Shown here piece by piece: positions 8,379 through 16,612 of a stretch of 64,000 bases of DNA (within the stretch, counting starts at the first letter, position 1; the number at the start of each line of letters is the position of its first letter). The stretch is from Saprospiraceae bacterium (GTDB lineage Bacteria; Bacteroidota; Bacteroidia; Chitinophagales; Saprospiraceae): the NCBI GenBank assembly GCA_020628645.1, contig JAHDES010000001.1, positions 62,001-126,000 of the forward strand, read 5' to 3'. Both the position numbers and the translations under genes were made by a program. Below the pieces are notes generated by a model, which did no database searches, was not told where the DNA came from, and worked only from the letters and a program-made list of their open reading frames with translations.

Positions 8379-8825
8379 ATGATACAACGAATTCAATCTA
8401 TCTTTTTATTATTAGCAGCAGGCTGTGCCTTTGCTCTCTTTGCCTTTCCTTTTGCCGATTCCAATCAACGAATTTCGGATTCAGCAATTTGGAGTGATGG
8501 TATTTTTGATATACAGGATCACGTAGGATTATTAGCTTTATTTTGTATTGCTGGAGGATTAGCGTTTATTAGTATTTTTCTATTTAACAATCGAAAAAAT
8601 CAGTTACTAGTAGGCAGATTAGCTGTGGTGGCAAACATTTTAGGGTTTGTATTAGCTATGATTTTAATGTTTACCGATAAAGCAGCGCATGCAGCACAAG
8701 AAGCAGCAATTGGAGATGAGATAGGTATGTATTTACCCCTTTTATTTTTGATTTTTGGATTACTAGCACTTCGTTTTATTAGTAAAGATGAAAAATTAGT
8801 TCGTTCGATGGATCGTTTACGATAA
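8379..8825 (+). CDS. DUF4293 family integral membrane protein
   Basis: The 148-aa protein starts with MIQRIQSIFLLLA, the hallmark N-terminus of DUF4293, a membrane family confined to Bacteroidota. Four transmembrane segments are visible (about residues 5-25, 48-68, 77-99 and 117-135). The C-terminus ends with the short basic, cytoplasmic-type sequence KLVRSMDRLR. The function is unknown. It is transcribed alone, with a short leader, and shares a two-way terminator with the next gene. Confidence 0.85.
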   Translation: MIQRIQSIFLLLAAGCAFALFAFPFADSNQRISDSAIWSDGIFDIQDHVGLLALFCIAGGLAFISIFLFNNRKNQLLVGRLAVVANILGFVLAMILMFTDKAAHAAQEAAIGDEIGMYLPLLFLIFGLLALRFISKDEKLVRSMDRLR

Positions 8826-8831
8826 AAAAAA

Positions 8832-8858
8832 GAGGCAATTCATTTATTGAATTGCCTC
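8832..8858. terminator. Bidirectional terminator between convergent genes
   Basis: An 11-bp perfect stem (GAGGCAATTCA at 8832-8842 with its complement at 8848-8858) has a 5-nt loop. On the minus strand it runs straight into eight T's, ending the glycine-zipper gene. On the plus strand a T-rich run follows after about 8 nt, ending the DUF4293 gene. Confidence 0.88.
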
Positions 8859-8884
8859 CAGTAGATTTTTTATACTACAGATCT

Positions 8885-9178
8885 TTACTTCGCCATTGCT
8901 TTCTTAATAAAGCCAATAACAGCCATTACCACACCTCCACCAACACCGCCTCCTAATACACTTCCTAGTATACTAGTAATATCCATACCTCCACTAGCTG
9001 CAGCAGCTCCCATTGCAGGAGAAATCATTCCTAATAACTGTCCACCTAATCCTCCTCCTAGGATACCAGCAAGTGAATTGCCTAAAGTACCAAGTGAAGA
9101 ACTTTTCATCATGTTGCCAGCTAAATTTCCTCCTAAAGCACCACTTCCTAATTGAATAAGTAAAGGAATTAAATCCAT
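8885..9178 (-). CDS. Small glycine-zipper membrane protein of unknown function
   Basis: The 97-aa protein is almost entirely Gly/Ala/Leu/Ile with many GxxxG and GGG runs (GSGALGGNLAGNM, ILGGGLGGQLLG, VLGGGVGGGVVM). It ends in a short amphipathic basic tail, FIKKAMAK. Two or three helices could insert in a membrane. Similar short proteins are, to my recollection, widespread in Bacteroidota and some Proteobacteria and have no established function. There is no signal peptidase site. It is the furthest-downstream gene of a minus-strand run after the ExbD genes, but a gap of about 146 nt separates them, so it may have its own promoter. Confidence 0.75.
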   Translation of the reverse strand: MDLIPLLIQLGSGALGGNLAGNMMKSSSLGTLGNSLAGILGGGLGGQLLGMISPAMGAAAASGGMDITSILGSVLGGGVGGGVVMAVIGFIKKAMAK

Positions 9179-9324
9179 AATCGTAATGTTTTGATGTTAG
9201 ATAAAATGTTTTCTCAAGAAGTCACTTTTTATTAAAAGAGCAACTTCTTTGTTAAGTTACAAAAAAAAAGTCATTTTAAACCTATGATTCAAAATGACTT
9301 TTAATGATAATATGAAAAAAGTAA

Positions 9325-9804
9325 TTATCGCTGCGCTCTAGGACGTGCTGAATAGTTTACTTTTAATTGATTTGCTTTTCTCAAAGCAGTTTTTACATCT
9401 TGTACAATACCCATTGTTACATCCCCATCTACCCGTAATGAAGTAGTAATTCGAGGACGCTGCTGCTCAGGAACTTTAATTTTATGTTTTTCTAAAAACA
9501 ATGGAATTTCAGCTTCTAAGCTAGACTTTACGAAGGCATCATTTAACTGAACTCTAGGTGAAGTACCGTATTTAGCTTGATTCTTTTGCTTTGGTTTTCC
9601 TACATAAATATAGTTGACCAAAGATTTTTGCTGTAGTTTCTGCAATTCAGTAGCTTCTGGTACTACCACATCAACTAATAGTTCAGAATTCCGCATTACT
9701 GTTACTACCATAAAGAAGAATAACAGCATGAAGATAATATCAGGCAATGATGCAGTTGATATAGCGGGTTGAGATTTACCTCGTTTCTTTTTAAATTTTG
9801 ACAT
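9325..9804 (-). CDS. ExbD/TolR-family biopolymer transport protein (copy 1)
   Basis: The 159-aa protein has a basic cytoplasmic N-terminus (KFKKKRGKSQ), one transmembrane helix with the conserved proton-path Asp (LPDIIFMLLFFFMVVTV, about residues 20-38), and a periplasmic domain of the ExbD fold. In the family, ExbD pairs with ExbB to use the proton motive force to power TonB/Tol-type outer-membrane processes. The periplasmic part has a long insertion (about residues 50-85, rich in Lys/Gln) compared with the E. coli protein. It is the last gene of the ExbB / 4-TM / ExbD / ExbD cluster. Confidence 0.9.
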   Translation of the reverse strand: MSKFKKKRGKSQPAISTASLPDIIFMLLFFFMVVTVMRNSELLVDVVVPEATELQKLQQKSLVNYIYVGKPKQKNQAKYGTSPRVQLNDAFVKSSLEAEIPLFLEKHKIKVPEQQRPRITTSLRVDGDVTMGIVQDVKTALRKANQLKVNYSARPRAQR

Positions 9805-9858
9805 TGCAATTAAATTTTCAGTTCAATCGAATTAGAATAAACCTAAATCGACTAAAAA

Positions 9859-10413
9859 TTATTCTTCACCAAAGTTCGTTGGTTCTGCTTCAGATATTAC
9901 AAATGGAATTATTTTCCTGATCTCTTTTTTATAGGCTAATGGTAGATCTTCACTATAATCTACACCATATAACTTTTGAGCTTGATCATTCCATAATTCG
10001 CTATAGGCTGCTTTCAACTCATTGTAAACCTCAAGGTAAGTCTCGTAACTTGTCCCCCTATCATTTTTTAAGGAGATAATCGCTTTTGTAGGCTTTTCAG
10101 CTAAATCTTCACGCTTTTGAGGGTTCAGAATAAATTCCTTCGTGTTTTCGCGAAGTTCATCAACATTAGCTAATTCACCACGAACCAATAATTGATTTTG
10201 AGCATTTACTAGAACAGAATATACATTTCGTTTATTCAATTTTGTAATGTCTGGCTCATCTTCCGACCAAGGTGGAAGTTTTACGGTAATTCCTTTATCT
10301 ACATCAATCGTTGTAGTTACAAGGAAGAAAATAAGAAGTAAGAAAGCGATATCTGCCATAGAACCGGCATTCACTTCATTATTCATTCGATCTCTACTAC
10401 TTTTTTTAGCCAT
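9859..10413 (-). CDS. ExbD/TolR-family biopolymer transport protein (copy 2)
   Basis: The 184-aa protein has an N-terminal cytoplasmic stretch with the usual NEVNAGSMADIAFLLLIFFLVT pattern. This single transmembrane helix (about 18-38) contains the conserved Asp (MADIAF). The periplasmic domain (about 50-184) is longer than average, with an extra C-terminal helix-rich region (NELKAAYSELWNDQAQKLYG and a tail ending NFGEE). It starts 2 nt after the stop of the 4-TM gene and 54 nt before copy 1. The two ExbDs differ strongly in the periplasmic part, so they probably form a hetero-oligomer or serve different partners. Confidence 0.9.
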   Translation of the reverse strand: MAKKSSRDRMNNEVNAGSMADIAFLLLIFFLVTTTIDVDKGITVKLPPWSEDEPDITKLNKRNVYSVLVNAQNQLLVRGELANVDELRENTKEFILNPQKREDLAEKPTKAIISLKNDRGTSYETYLEVYNELKAAYSELWNDQAQKLYGVDYSEDLPLAYKKEIRKIIPFVISEAEPTNFGEE

Positions 10414-10415
10414 GA

Positions 10416-10886
10416 TTATCCTTTTACAAAATCCATTACTAAAGAAAACAAGAAAGCAACAACTGCAAATGCAATCAAGCCAAGGGTCACATTTAAGCCC
10501 ATACCGACAAAGCTATCTTGAGCAGCCGTCAAACCATTTTCTAATAATGGTTCTGTACTTGCTTCTATTCTATCAAATAAAGCAGGGCGTATAACTGCGA
10601 AACTTACATAAATCCATGCAATCGTAAGAAGACCTGCGATAGCTGCTACAATTGGACGATGCAAATTATTGATTACAGAGAATACCAAAGCAGCCGTGAT
10701 AGCTAAAAATATAAAAAGTAATACTACAGTAGCCCCTAATGAAACGGCACTACTTTTTCCTACTTCTTCTTTAACAAGATAACCTGCATCTGCATCAGAA
10801 ACCGTCATTGCTACGAAGGCAGCAACGAGGATTGTACCAATGCCAAAGGCAAGCCCTTGTCCATATTTATTCAAAAAATGATACAT
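10416..10886 (-). CDS. Four-TM membrane protein encoded inside the ExbB/ExbD cluster
   Basis: The 156-aa protein has four predicted membrane helices (about 12-30, 49-70, 78-98 and 128-152) and short loops. One loop lies between helices 1 and 2 (SDADAGYLVKEEVGKSS) and another between 3 and 4 (FDRIEASTEPLLENG). No enzyme motif is visible. Its location between exbB (54 nt upstream) and the first exbD (2 nt downstream) is strong evidence that it belongs to the same complex. Bacteroidota ExbB/ExbD operons often carry such an extra membrane protein with no assigned role. Confidence 0.8.
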   Translation of the reverse strand: MYHFLNKYGQGLAFGIGTILVAAFVAMTVSDADAGYLVKEEVGKSSAVSLGATVVLLFIFLAITAALVFSVINNLHRPIVAAIAGLLTIAWIYVSFAVIRPALFDRIEASTEPLLENGLTAAQDSFVGMGLNVTLGLIAFAVVAFLFSLVMDFVKG

Positions 10887-10940
10887 AATTTTCGTTTGAT
10901 AAGTTATTGTAAAATAAAGTTAAAATACGTTGGCAAAATC

Positions 10941-11669
10941 TTACTTGAAGACGTTGTTATTTGCCATGATGTCCACTAATGCAATAGATGCATCTTCCAT
11001 TCTATTTACAATACCATCAATTTTACTAACGATGTAGTTGTAGAAAATTTGTAGAATAATTGCCACGATCAAACCAAATACTGTAGTCAAAAGTGCTACT
11101 TTAATACCACCTGCTACAACAGTAGGAGAAATATCACCCACCGCTTCAATTTTATCAAAGGCACCGATCATACCGATTACTGTACCCATGAAACCAAGCA
11201 TCGGAGCAATAGCGATGAAAAGAGAAATCCAAACCAATCCACGCTCTAGAAGTCCCATTTGAACCGCACCATAAGATACAATTGCTTTTTCTACAGCTTC
11301 AGGACCTTTGTTTGCATTTTTAAGTCCTTCATAAAAGATACTTGCAGTAGGACCTTGAGTAGACTTACAAACTTCCATTGCACCTTGAAGGTCACCAGAT
11401 TTAAGGTTTTCGTCAATACGACCCAATAATTTATTTGTATTGGTAGTGGCAATGTTTAAAGTAATAATACGCTCAATACAGAAGGCTAATCCAAGAATCA
11501 GACAAACCAATACTAAGGTCATGAATTCCCATCCACCCTCAATATATTTTTCTTTAAGCATTTGGAAACCAGTAGTATCCGCCGCTTCTTCAGCCTGTGC
11601 AAATAAAGTTCCAACAGATGAGATACTAACTGCTATAGTTACAAATAGGAATGCTAATAACTTTCGCAT
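10941..11669 (-). CDS. MotA/TolQ/ExbB-family proton channel protein
   Basis: The likely start is the ATG at 11669 (MRKLLAFLFVTIAVS...); an in-frame ATG three codons upstream is less likely. The 242-aa protein has a signal-like N-terminal helix, then a transmembrane helix (about 50-70) and a cytoplasmic region (NKLLGRIDENLKSGDL, typical of the family). The paired TolQ/ExbB helices follow (about 150-175 and 190-215, with FMGTVIGMIGAFDKI). The extra N-terminal hydrophobic segment with SSVGTLFAQ resembles a cleavable signal, as in many Bacteroidota ExbB proteins. It heads the cluster ExbB, 4-TM, ExbD, ExbD. Confidence 0.92.
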   Translation of the reverse strand: MRKLLAFLFVTIAVSISSVGTLFAQAEEAADTTGFQMLKEKYIEGGWEFMTLVLVCLILGLAFCIERIITLNIATTNTNKLLGRIDENLKSGDLQGAMEVCKSTQGPTASIFYEGLKNANKGPEAVEKAIVSYGAVQMGLLERGLVWISLFIAIAPMLGFMGTVIGMIGAFDKIEAVGDISPTVVAGGIKVALLTTVFGLIVAIILQIFYNYIVSKIDGIVNRMEDASIALVDIMANNNVFK

Positions 11670-11803
11670 AATTAACAAGGTTTTTACGATTGTTTTTGAA
11701 GAATAATTTTTAGTTCGATAAATTTAGTCATATTTAATGATAATACCTGTAAAGGTTATTATCTTTTTTCTTTTGCTTATTGAATGGGGCTAGTAATTGA
11801 TTG

Positions 11804-11891
11804 CGGAGAGAGAGGGATTCGAACCCTCGGTACCCTTTTGAGGTACACACGCTTTCCAGGCGAGCCCGTTCAGCCACTCCGGCACCTCTCC
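11804..11891 (-). tRNA. tRNA-Ser (anticodon GGA)
   Basis: The minus strand folds as an 88-nt class II tRNA. The acceptor arm GGAGAGG pairs with TCTCTCC (one G-U pair) and the discriminator base is G. The D-arm is followed by an anticodon loop with GGA (CTGGAAA), a long variable arm (GTGTACC...GGGTACC, with loop TCAAAA), and the T-arm GAGGG TTCGAAT CCCTC. The long variable arm and G discriminator mark it as serine, reading UCC/UCU. The 3' CCA is not encoded. Confidence 0.95.
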
Positions 11892-12054
11892 TCTACTATT
11901 TCAATATGTCAATTCGCAAATATTGCAAATTGATTGTACAATTCAAAATTTTCCTAAAAAAGAAAACCTAAATTAGTGAACAATCATATGGTTTTATGCC
12001 ATTTTTTAGAAGATAATCAGGTATTGTCCCCAACTAAACAAATTTATTCTTGAT

Positions 12055-12834
12055 TTAAGCCTTTTGTTTTGCTGCATCAAAAATAGCTTTAGCATTAGCT
12101 GTAGTTATAGCTGCTACTTCCTCTAAAGGTACGTTTTTTATACTTGCTACTTTTTCGGCAATTAATCGAATATAAGCACTTTCATTGCGTTTTCCACGAT
12201 AAGGCGTTGGAGCTAAAAAAGGAGCATCCGTTTCTAACACAATATCATCTAAACTTACTTCTTTCAAGGTTTTATCCAAGCCTGCCTTTTTGAAGGTAAC
12301 TACACCGCCTATTCCAAGATAAAAACCTAATTCAGTAATTGCATTCGCTTCTTCTACTGAGCCTCCAAAACAATGAAAAATACCTCTCAGTTTTTCATCT
12401 TTTTGCTTTCGCAAAATTTCTATCACTTCCCAAGTGGATTCCCGAGAATGAATCACTATAGGTAGTTCCAATTCTTTGGCCCACTCAATCTGACGATTAA
12501 ATGCCATTTTTTGCTGTTCGAAAAAGGTTTTATCCCAATATAAGTCCAAACCAATTTCGCCCACCGCACAAAAAGGTCGTTGTTCTAAATATTGTTTAAC
12601 TATTGCGAGTTCTTCTTCCACATTTTCTTTCACGGAGCAAGGATGCAAGCCCATCATTGCATGAAAATGTTGAGGGTCTTTTGCTTCTAATTGAAGCATG
12701 TCTTCAATGGAGTTTTGGTCAATATTGGGCAAATAAAATTCAGTAATTCCATTTTCTTTTGCCCGTTGTATTACTTCATCTATATCTTCCTTAAAACGAT
12801 CTAAATATAGATGAGTATGTGTATCTATCAACAT
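12055..12834 (-). CDS. tatD: TatD-family metal-dependent hydrolase (DNase)
   Basis: The 259-aa protein is a metallo-hydrolase of the TatD family, known for 3'-5' DNase activity. It shows the metal-ligand motifs DTHTHLYLD at residues 3-11, GLHPCS (about 63-68), GEIGLDLYW (about 92-100), IVIHSRE (about 124-130), FHCFGG (about 155-160) and ETDAPFLAP (about 204-212). The length is normal. It is transcribed divergently from the RNase H gene. Both act on nucleic acid, but the pairing is probably coincidental. No terminator hairpin was found just after its stop. Confidence 0.92.
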   Translation of the reverse strand: MLIDTHTHLYLDRFKEDIDEVIQRAKENGITEFYLPNIDQNSIEDMLQLEAKDPQHFHAMMGLHPCSVKENVEEELAIVKQYLEQRPFCAVGEIGLDLYWDKTFFEQQKMAFNRQIEWAKELELPIVIHSRESTWEVIEILRKQKDEKLRGIFHCFGGSVEEANAITELGFYLGIGGVVTFKKAGLDKTLKEVSLDDIVLETDAPFLAPTPYRGKRNESAYIRLIAEKVASIKNVPLEEVAAITTANAKAIFDAAKQKA

Positions 12835-13020
12835 TTGCTATGATTTGAATTTTCACACAAATGTAAATAAATATGATACGACTTGGTTCTTTCGTCTAAA
12901 AATTATTCACTTCAGTGCTGTTTAAAAAATATTTTTTAAGTAGCAAAACAATCTTTTATTATAGAATGTATACTTATAGATGCAAAAAAATGTACTTTGG
13001 TGTTTGAACTTTTAAAATTT

Positions 13021-13653
13021 ATGGCAAAAAAGAAAAAATATTACGTCGTTTGGGAAGGAAATGAACCTGGCATTTATGATTCATGGAATGCTTGCCAGCT
13101 TCAAATAAAAGGATATCCTAATGCGAAATATAAAGCATTTAAAAGTAAAGAAGAAGCAGAGGATGCCTATCACGGAGCCTTTGGAGATTATATTGGTGCA
13201 AATAAAAAACCAACGACCGCTACCCTTTCTGAAGATAAAAAGGCAGAAATTGTTTGGGATAGTATCGCTGTTGATGCGGCTTGTGCTGGTAATCCTGGGG
13301 TCGTTGAATATCAAGGAGTGGATACACAAACGGGCTATCGTTTTTTTTATAAAAAATTTCCGCTTGGTACAAATAATATAGGTGAATTTTTAGCACTTGT
13401 ACATGCTTTAGCCTATTTAAAACAAGAAGGTCGCCATGATTTACCCATTTATAGTGACTCTAAACATGCAATGGCTTGGGTCAAAAAAGGAAAATGCAAT
13501 ACGAAAATGCAACGTACTCGTGCCACTGCTGATCTTTTTGATGTCATCAAGCGAGCTGAAACATGGCTTGCCCAGAATACCTTTGAAAATGAACTTCTTA
13601 AATGGAATACCAAAGAATGGGGAGAAATACCCGCTGACTTTGGAAGGAAATAA
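13021..13653 (+). CDS. RNase HI with N-terminal viroplasmin domain
   Basis: Start chosen at the ATG at 13021 (MAKKKKYYVVWEG); an in-frame GTG at 12997 adds eight residues. Residues ~1-50 form a caulimovirus-viroplasmin-type hybrid-binding domain (YYVVWEGNEPGIYDSW, KAFKSKEEAEDAY). The rest is an RNase H fold with the acidic catalytic set: Asp85 (VDAACAGNPG), Glu122 (NIGEF), Asp146 (YSDSKHA) and Asp207 near the end (PADFGRK). It is expected to cut the RNA of RNA-DNA hybrids. The organisation is typical of bacterial RNase H1 of this type in Bacteroidota. Confidence 0.9.
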   Translation: MAKKKKYYVVWEGNEPGIYDSWNACQLQIKGYPNAKYKAFKSKEEAEDAYHGAFGDYIGANKKPTTATLSEDKKAEIVWDSIAVDAACAGNPGVVEYQGVDTQTGYRFFYKKFPLGTNNIGEFLALVHALAYLKQEGRHDLPIYSDSKHAMAWVKKGKCNTKMQRTRATADLFDVIKRAETWLAQNTFENELLKWNTKEWGEIPADFGRK

Positions 13654-13702
13654 TTCATAGATTGTTAGACTTTTAGACCGTAGATTCTTAGATAGTTGTG
13701 TT

Positions 13703-14620
13703 ATGGAATTACCGAATGTAGAATCAATTAATAAGCCTTATTATACACCAGCGATTGCATTAGTTGCTATTGTGATGGCAGCGATCTTGGGTATGCTTAT
13801 AGGGAGTGGAATTATGGCGGGTTTATTGGCGACTCGTGGTATTGATCCAGCGAGTATTGGCACATTTTTAAATGAAGAAAGTAGTTCAGGAGATCGCAAT
13901 TTCATGCGATTGGTTTTAGCAATTAATCAATTGTTTACTTTTTTATTACCTGCTCTGGCAATTGCATTTATCATTTTCAAATCCGAAAAATGGAAGGAGT
14001 TATTATTAGATAAAACGGCTTCTTTTAGTACTGCTATTTTGGGGGTATTATTTTTATTTTGGTCTTTTCCTTTTATTCAATATACCTTTTTTTGGAATAA
14101 ACAAATTCCTTTACCTGATTGGATGATGGGTATGGAAGAATCTACCAATGAGATGCTAAAACATCTGATGATGACCAATTCTTTTTATGAGGTTATTTTA
14201 AATTTATTGGTCGCAGCGGTGTTACCTGCTTTAGGAGAGGAATTGGTGTTTCGAGGTTTTTTTCAGCGGCAATTACAAAAAATCACTTCTAGTCCTCACT
14301 TGGCTATTTGGATCGTAGCGATTGTCTTTAGTGCGATTCATATGCAATTTCAGGGATTCATTCCAAGAATGTTATTAGGAGCGATGTTGGGTTATTTATT
14401 TTATTGGACGAACAATCTTTGGGTGCCAATCATTGCCCATTTTTTCCATAATGGTATGCAAGTGATCGCACAGTTTCTTTTTCATGAACAACTTTCCTCT
14501 ATCGATTTAGAACAAATAGAAAGCGTTCCGATTTGGACGGCGTTATTTTCCTTAGTTATGGTACTTGCTACTGGCTATTTCATCTGGAAAAATAATTCTT
14601 CTCCTCAAACCCAAGCTTAA
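13703..14620 (+). CDS. CPBP family intramembrane metalloprotease
   Basis: The 305-aa multi-pass membrane protein belongs to the CAAX-protease/bacteriocin-processing (ABI) family. The conserved catalytic set is visible: GEELVFRG (Glu179, Glu180, Arg184), His213 in SAIHMQFQGF, and His246/Asn250 in IIAHFFHNG. About eight transmembrane segments fit between residues 15 and 300. The substrate is unknown. Its TAA stop overlaps the stop of the convergent 502-aa gene by two bases. The 50 nt upstream of the start hold short near-repeats (TAGATTGTTAGAC, TAGATTCTTAGAT) of no clear meaning. Confidence 0.88.
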   Translation: MELPNVESINKPYYTPAIALVAIVMAAILGMLIGSGIMAGLLATRGIDPASIGTFLNEESSSGDRNFMRLVLAINQLFTFLLPALAIAFIIFKSEKWKELLLDKTASFSTAILGVLFLFWSFPFIQYTFFWNKQIPLPDWMMGMEESTNEMLKHLMMTNSFYEVILNLLVAAVLPALGEELVFRGFFQRQLQKITSSPHLAIWIVAIVFSAIHMQFQGFIPRMLLGAMLGYLFYWTNNLWVPIIAHFFHNGMQVIAQFLFHEQLSSIDLEQIESVPIWTALFSLVMVLATGYFIWKNNSSPQTQA

Positions 14621-16125
14621 TCCGTTTTATACAAGGCATTATAAATATAATTCCACATGGTCTCAAAAGGGAGAATTTCTACCTCATGCGCTTGATTGGA
14701 GAAATTAATATCTACTTCGCGCATTTTGTCCAAGTATTTCTGTGCGCGTGTTTCTATTCGATACTGTCGAAAACGTACCGTTGGAATTTGGATCAATAAC
14801 TTGATAAAGCAATTACAGCGATAATTGGGGTTTTCTTTCTTTAAATAACGAGCGCAATATTTCTTGAGCGCATCCACTCGTTCTTCTGCTACTTCATATT
14901 TTTTCTGTAATAGTAGAATTGCAAACTGAATAATCAAGACTGGAATATTCATTCCTGTTTTGTCTTTAGAAAATTTAGGGACTTCATTTAAAAATCGTCC
15001 CAAACGAACTTTAGTAAAGGTTTTATCGCCTTTGTCTACTTCAATTTTGCCTAGTAAATAAAGGAAGTGGAGGTACATACGGTAAAGTTGCCAAGTTTCT
15101 TCAAAAAGATGTTGATATTGACTGTATCGTGGGTGTTCAGTTACCACTCTGTATGTTTCATAAGTTTCTTGATAATTGGCCGTATGGATGGAAAGTTGAA
15201 AAAAATATTGTTTTGCTTTAAACCAAATATATGATCCTTTATCAATAATTTTTTCACATTCTTCTGCAGCTTGTTTACCTAATGAAAATTGATTTAATTG
15301 AATATGACAGACTAATTTATTCAATAAAAAATTTCGTTTACCTGATACAAATGAATTCTCATTTGATTGGTATAAATTATGAATAGCCTCCTCACAAATA
15401 TGAATAGCACATTGGTAATCAAATACTCCCATAGCTCCTACCAACTGAATCTGGTATAAATAATGATGAAATTTAGCTAATTGAATTTCTTCTTTGTAGG
15501 GTGAAAGTTGATTATAATATTTTTCAGAAGCTCTTTTAACTTCTGAATTCATCATAACGCTTCCCGTTCCATAATCAATTAATAAGGTTAGATAATATTC
15601 ATGGGCTTTATTTTTATAATGTTCAATGCGTTGATATTTATTATATAAACTGTTATAATATCTAAATTTTTTTTTGTCTATTTTTCTTAATCCATAATAT
15701 ATACGTAAATTAAGGCTGATAGACATAACAAGATCCAGAATTTCTAACTCAATTGCTTCAGGTAAAATTTTTTCCATTTCTTTGACAGCAGCCTGAAAAC
15801 CTGAATTTTCAAAGAGTGCTAAACATGTTACAAATCTGCGATGGCAACTCAATGATCTTTTTGACCGCATTCCTTTATCATCTACCCATAAAATTAAATC
15901 TAATAATTTTTTTTTCAGTTGGTGTTTTAAATTTCTATACTTACCTGTCACATGATTCTTACCATATAATTCATAAGAAGCTTCTTTATCATTTTTAACT
16001 TCTCCAGAAACTATCAAATCATATAATTTTATTAGTTTTAATTCCTTTTTTTTAACGTCTCGATTTGGAAATATTTCTATAGTACTTTTATCTATTATGT
16101 AGACTAATTCAATTAATTCTTTCAT
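14617..16125 (-). CDS. Large alpha-helical protein, HTH-like N-terminus plus TPR-like repeats; unknown function
   Basis: The 502-aa protein has no signal peptide and no membrane helices, so it is probably cytosolic. Residues ~20-80 are basic and helical (LKLIKLYDLIVSGEV, KEASYELYG, KYRNLKHQLKKKLLDL), a layout that could be a winged-helix or SAM-like DNA-binding domain. The remaining ~400 residues are long helices rich in Tyr, Lys and Glu, with TPR-like periodicity (YQCAIHICEEAIHNLYQ, QFSLGKQAAEECEKII, YQETYETYRVV). Such HTH-plus-TPR proteins exist in other bacteria as peptide-sensing regulators, but I could not match this sequence to a named family. It is divergent from a 1.4 kb region with micro-ORFs. 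Confidence 0.6.
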   Translation of the reverse strand: MKELIELVYIIDKSTIEIFPNRDVKKKELKLIKLYDLIVSGEVKNDKEASYELYGKNHVTGKYRNLKHQLKKKLLDLILWVDDKGMRSKRSLSCHRRFVTCLALFENSGFQAAVKEMEKILPEAIELEILDLVMSISLNLRIYYGLRKIDKKKFRYYNSLYNKYQRIEHYKNKAHEYYLTLLIDYGTGSVMMNSEVKRASEKYYNQLSPYKEEIQLAKFHHYLYQIQLVGAMGVFDYQCAIHICEEAIHNLYQSNENSFVSGKRNFLLNKLVCHIQLNQFSLGKQAAEECEKIIDKGSYIWFKAKQYFFQLSIHTANYQETYETYRVVTEHPRYSQYQHLFEETWQLYRMYLHFLYLLGKIEVDKGDKTFTKVRLGRFLNEVPKFSKDKTGMNIPVLIIQFAILLLQKKYEVAEERVDALKKYCARYLKKENPNYRCNCFIKLLIQIPTVRFRQYRIETRAQKYLDKMREVDINFSNQAHEVEILPFETMWNYIYNALYKTD

Positions 16126-16269
16126 ATTCCATTAACTAACATTTTTTTATTTAAAAATAACACAAAAACCTGACAATCAAATTTTTAATTAAAATAAATT
16201 ATAAATTTTGCGAAAAATATATCTAACATAACAAAAAAACATGTCCTATTTTCAAATAAAAATCCATCT

Positions 16270-16277
16270 TACATTTG
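16270..16277 (+). promoter_or_regulatory. Candidate promoter -7 box upstream of the micro-ORFs
   Basis: TACATTTG fits TAnnTTTG. It is followed 18 nt later by a hairpin (AAGGACT at 16295-16301, AGTCCTT at 16317-16323) and then by the micro-ORF at 16372. No clear -33 TTG is seen at the usual distance, so this is a weak call. Confidence 0.3.
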
Positions 16278-16371
16278 TATTAGCAAGGAAATATAAGGAC
16301 TTGGGCTTTTAAACTGAGTCCTTTCAATATAAATTATAAAGAGCTTGATCAAAAACAAAAAAATTAAGGCT

Positions 16372-16482
16372 ATGATTGTTTCACCTCTTTATTTTAAAGG
16401 TATTTTTCTATCTGTTTTAATGTACTTTTCAAAAACATTTTTCAAAAAACAATACAATAAGGAACTAATCCCAACGTTTTAG
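16372..16482 (+). CDS. Candidate micro-ORF, 36 aa hydrophobic peptide
   Basis: ATG to TAG, reading MIVSPLYFKGIFLSVLMYFS followed by a basic tail with KTFFKKQ and ending LIPTF. The first ~20 residues are hydrophobic, the rest basic. It lies downstream of a TAnnTTTG box and is divergent from the 502-aa gene. Length and A+T-rich composition make chance occurrence quite possible. There is no homology evidence. Confidence 0.22.
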   Translation: MIVSPLYFKGIFLSVLMYFSKTFFKKQYNKELIPTF

Positions 16483-16522
16483 GGTTGTATTAAATACATA
16501 CACTAAATCAAAAAAACTATCT

Positions 16523-16612
16523 ATGACAACTAGCACAATTCGAAAACAACATCTCAATTCTTCCAGCACTTCAACATTTACTAATATTCTATTTTTATCC
16601 TTTTCTGTGTAA
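16523..16612 (+). CDS. Candidate micro-ORF, 29 aa Ser/Thr-rich peptide
   Basis: ATG to TAA, 40 nt after the previous micro-ORF. It reads MTTSTIRKQHLNSSSTSTFT and then a hydrophobic end (NILFLSFSV). It is reported only because it is in tandem with the first micro-ORF. It may well be non-coding. Confidence 0.15.
   Translation: MTTSTIRKQHLNSSSTSTFTNILFLSFSV

Noticed and set aside
11801-11803. Encoded CCA end of the tRNA-Ser
   Set aside because: The bases after the discriminator read CAA on the minus strand, so CCA is not encoded and must be added by the CCA enzyme.
13654-13702. Tandem repeat before the CPBP protease gene
   Set aside because: The near-repeats are short and imperfect in a simple-sequence stretch; too little to call a repeat element.
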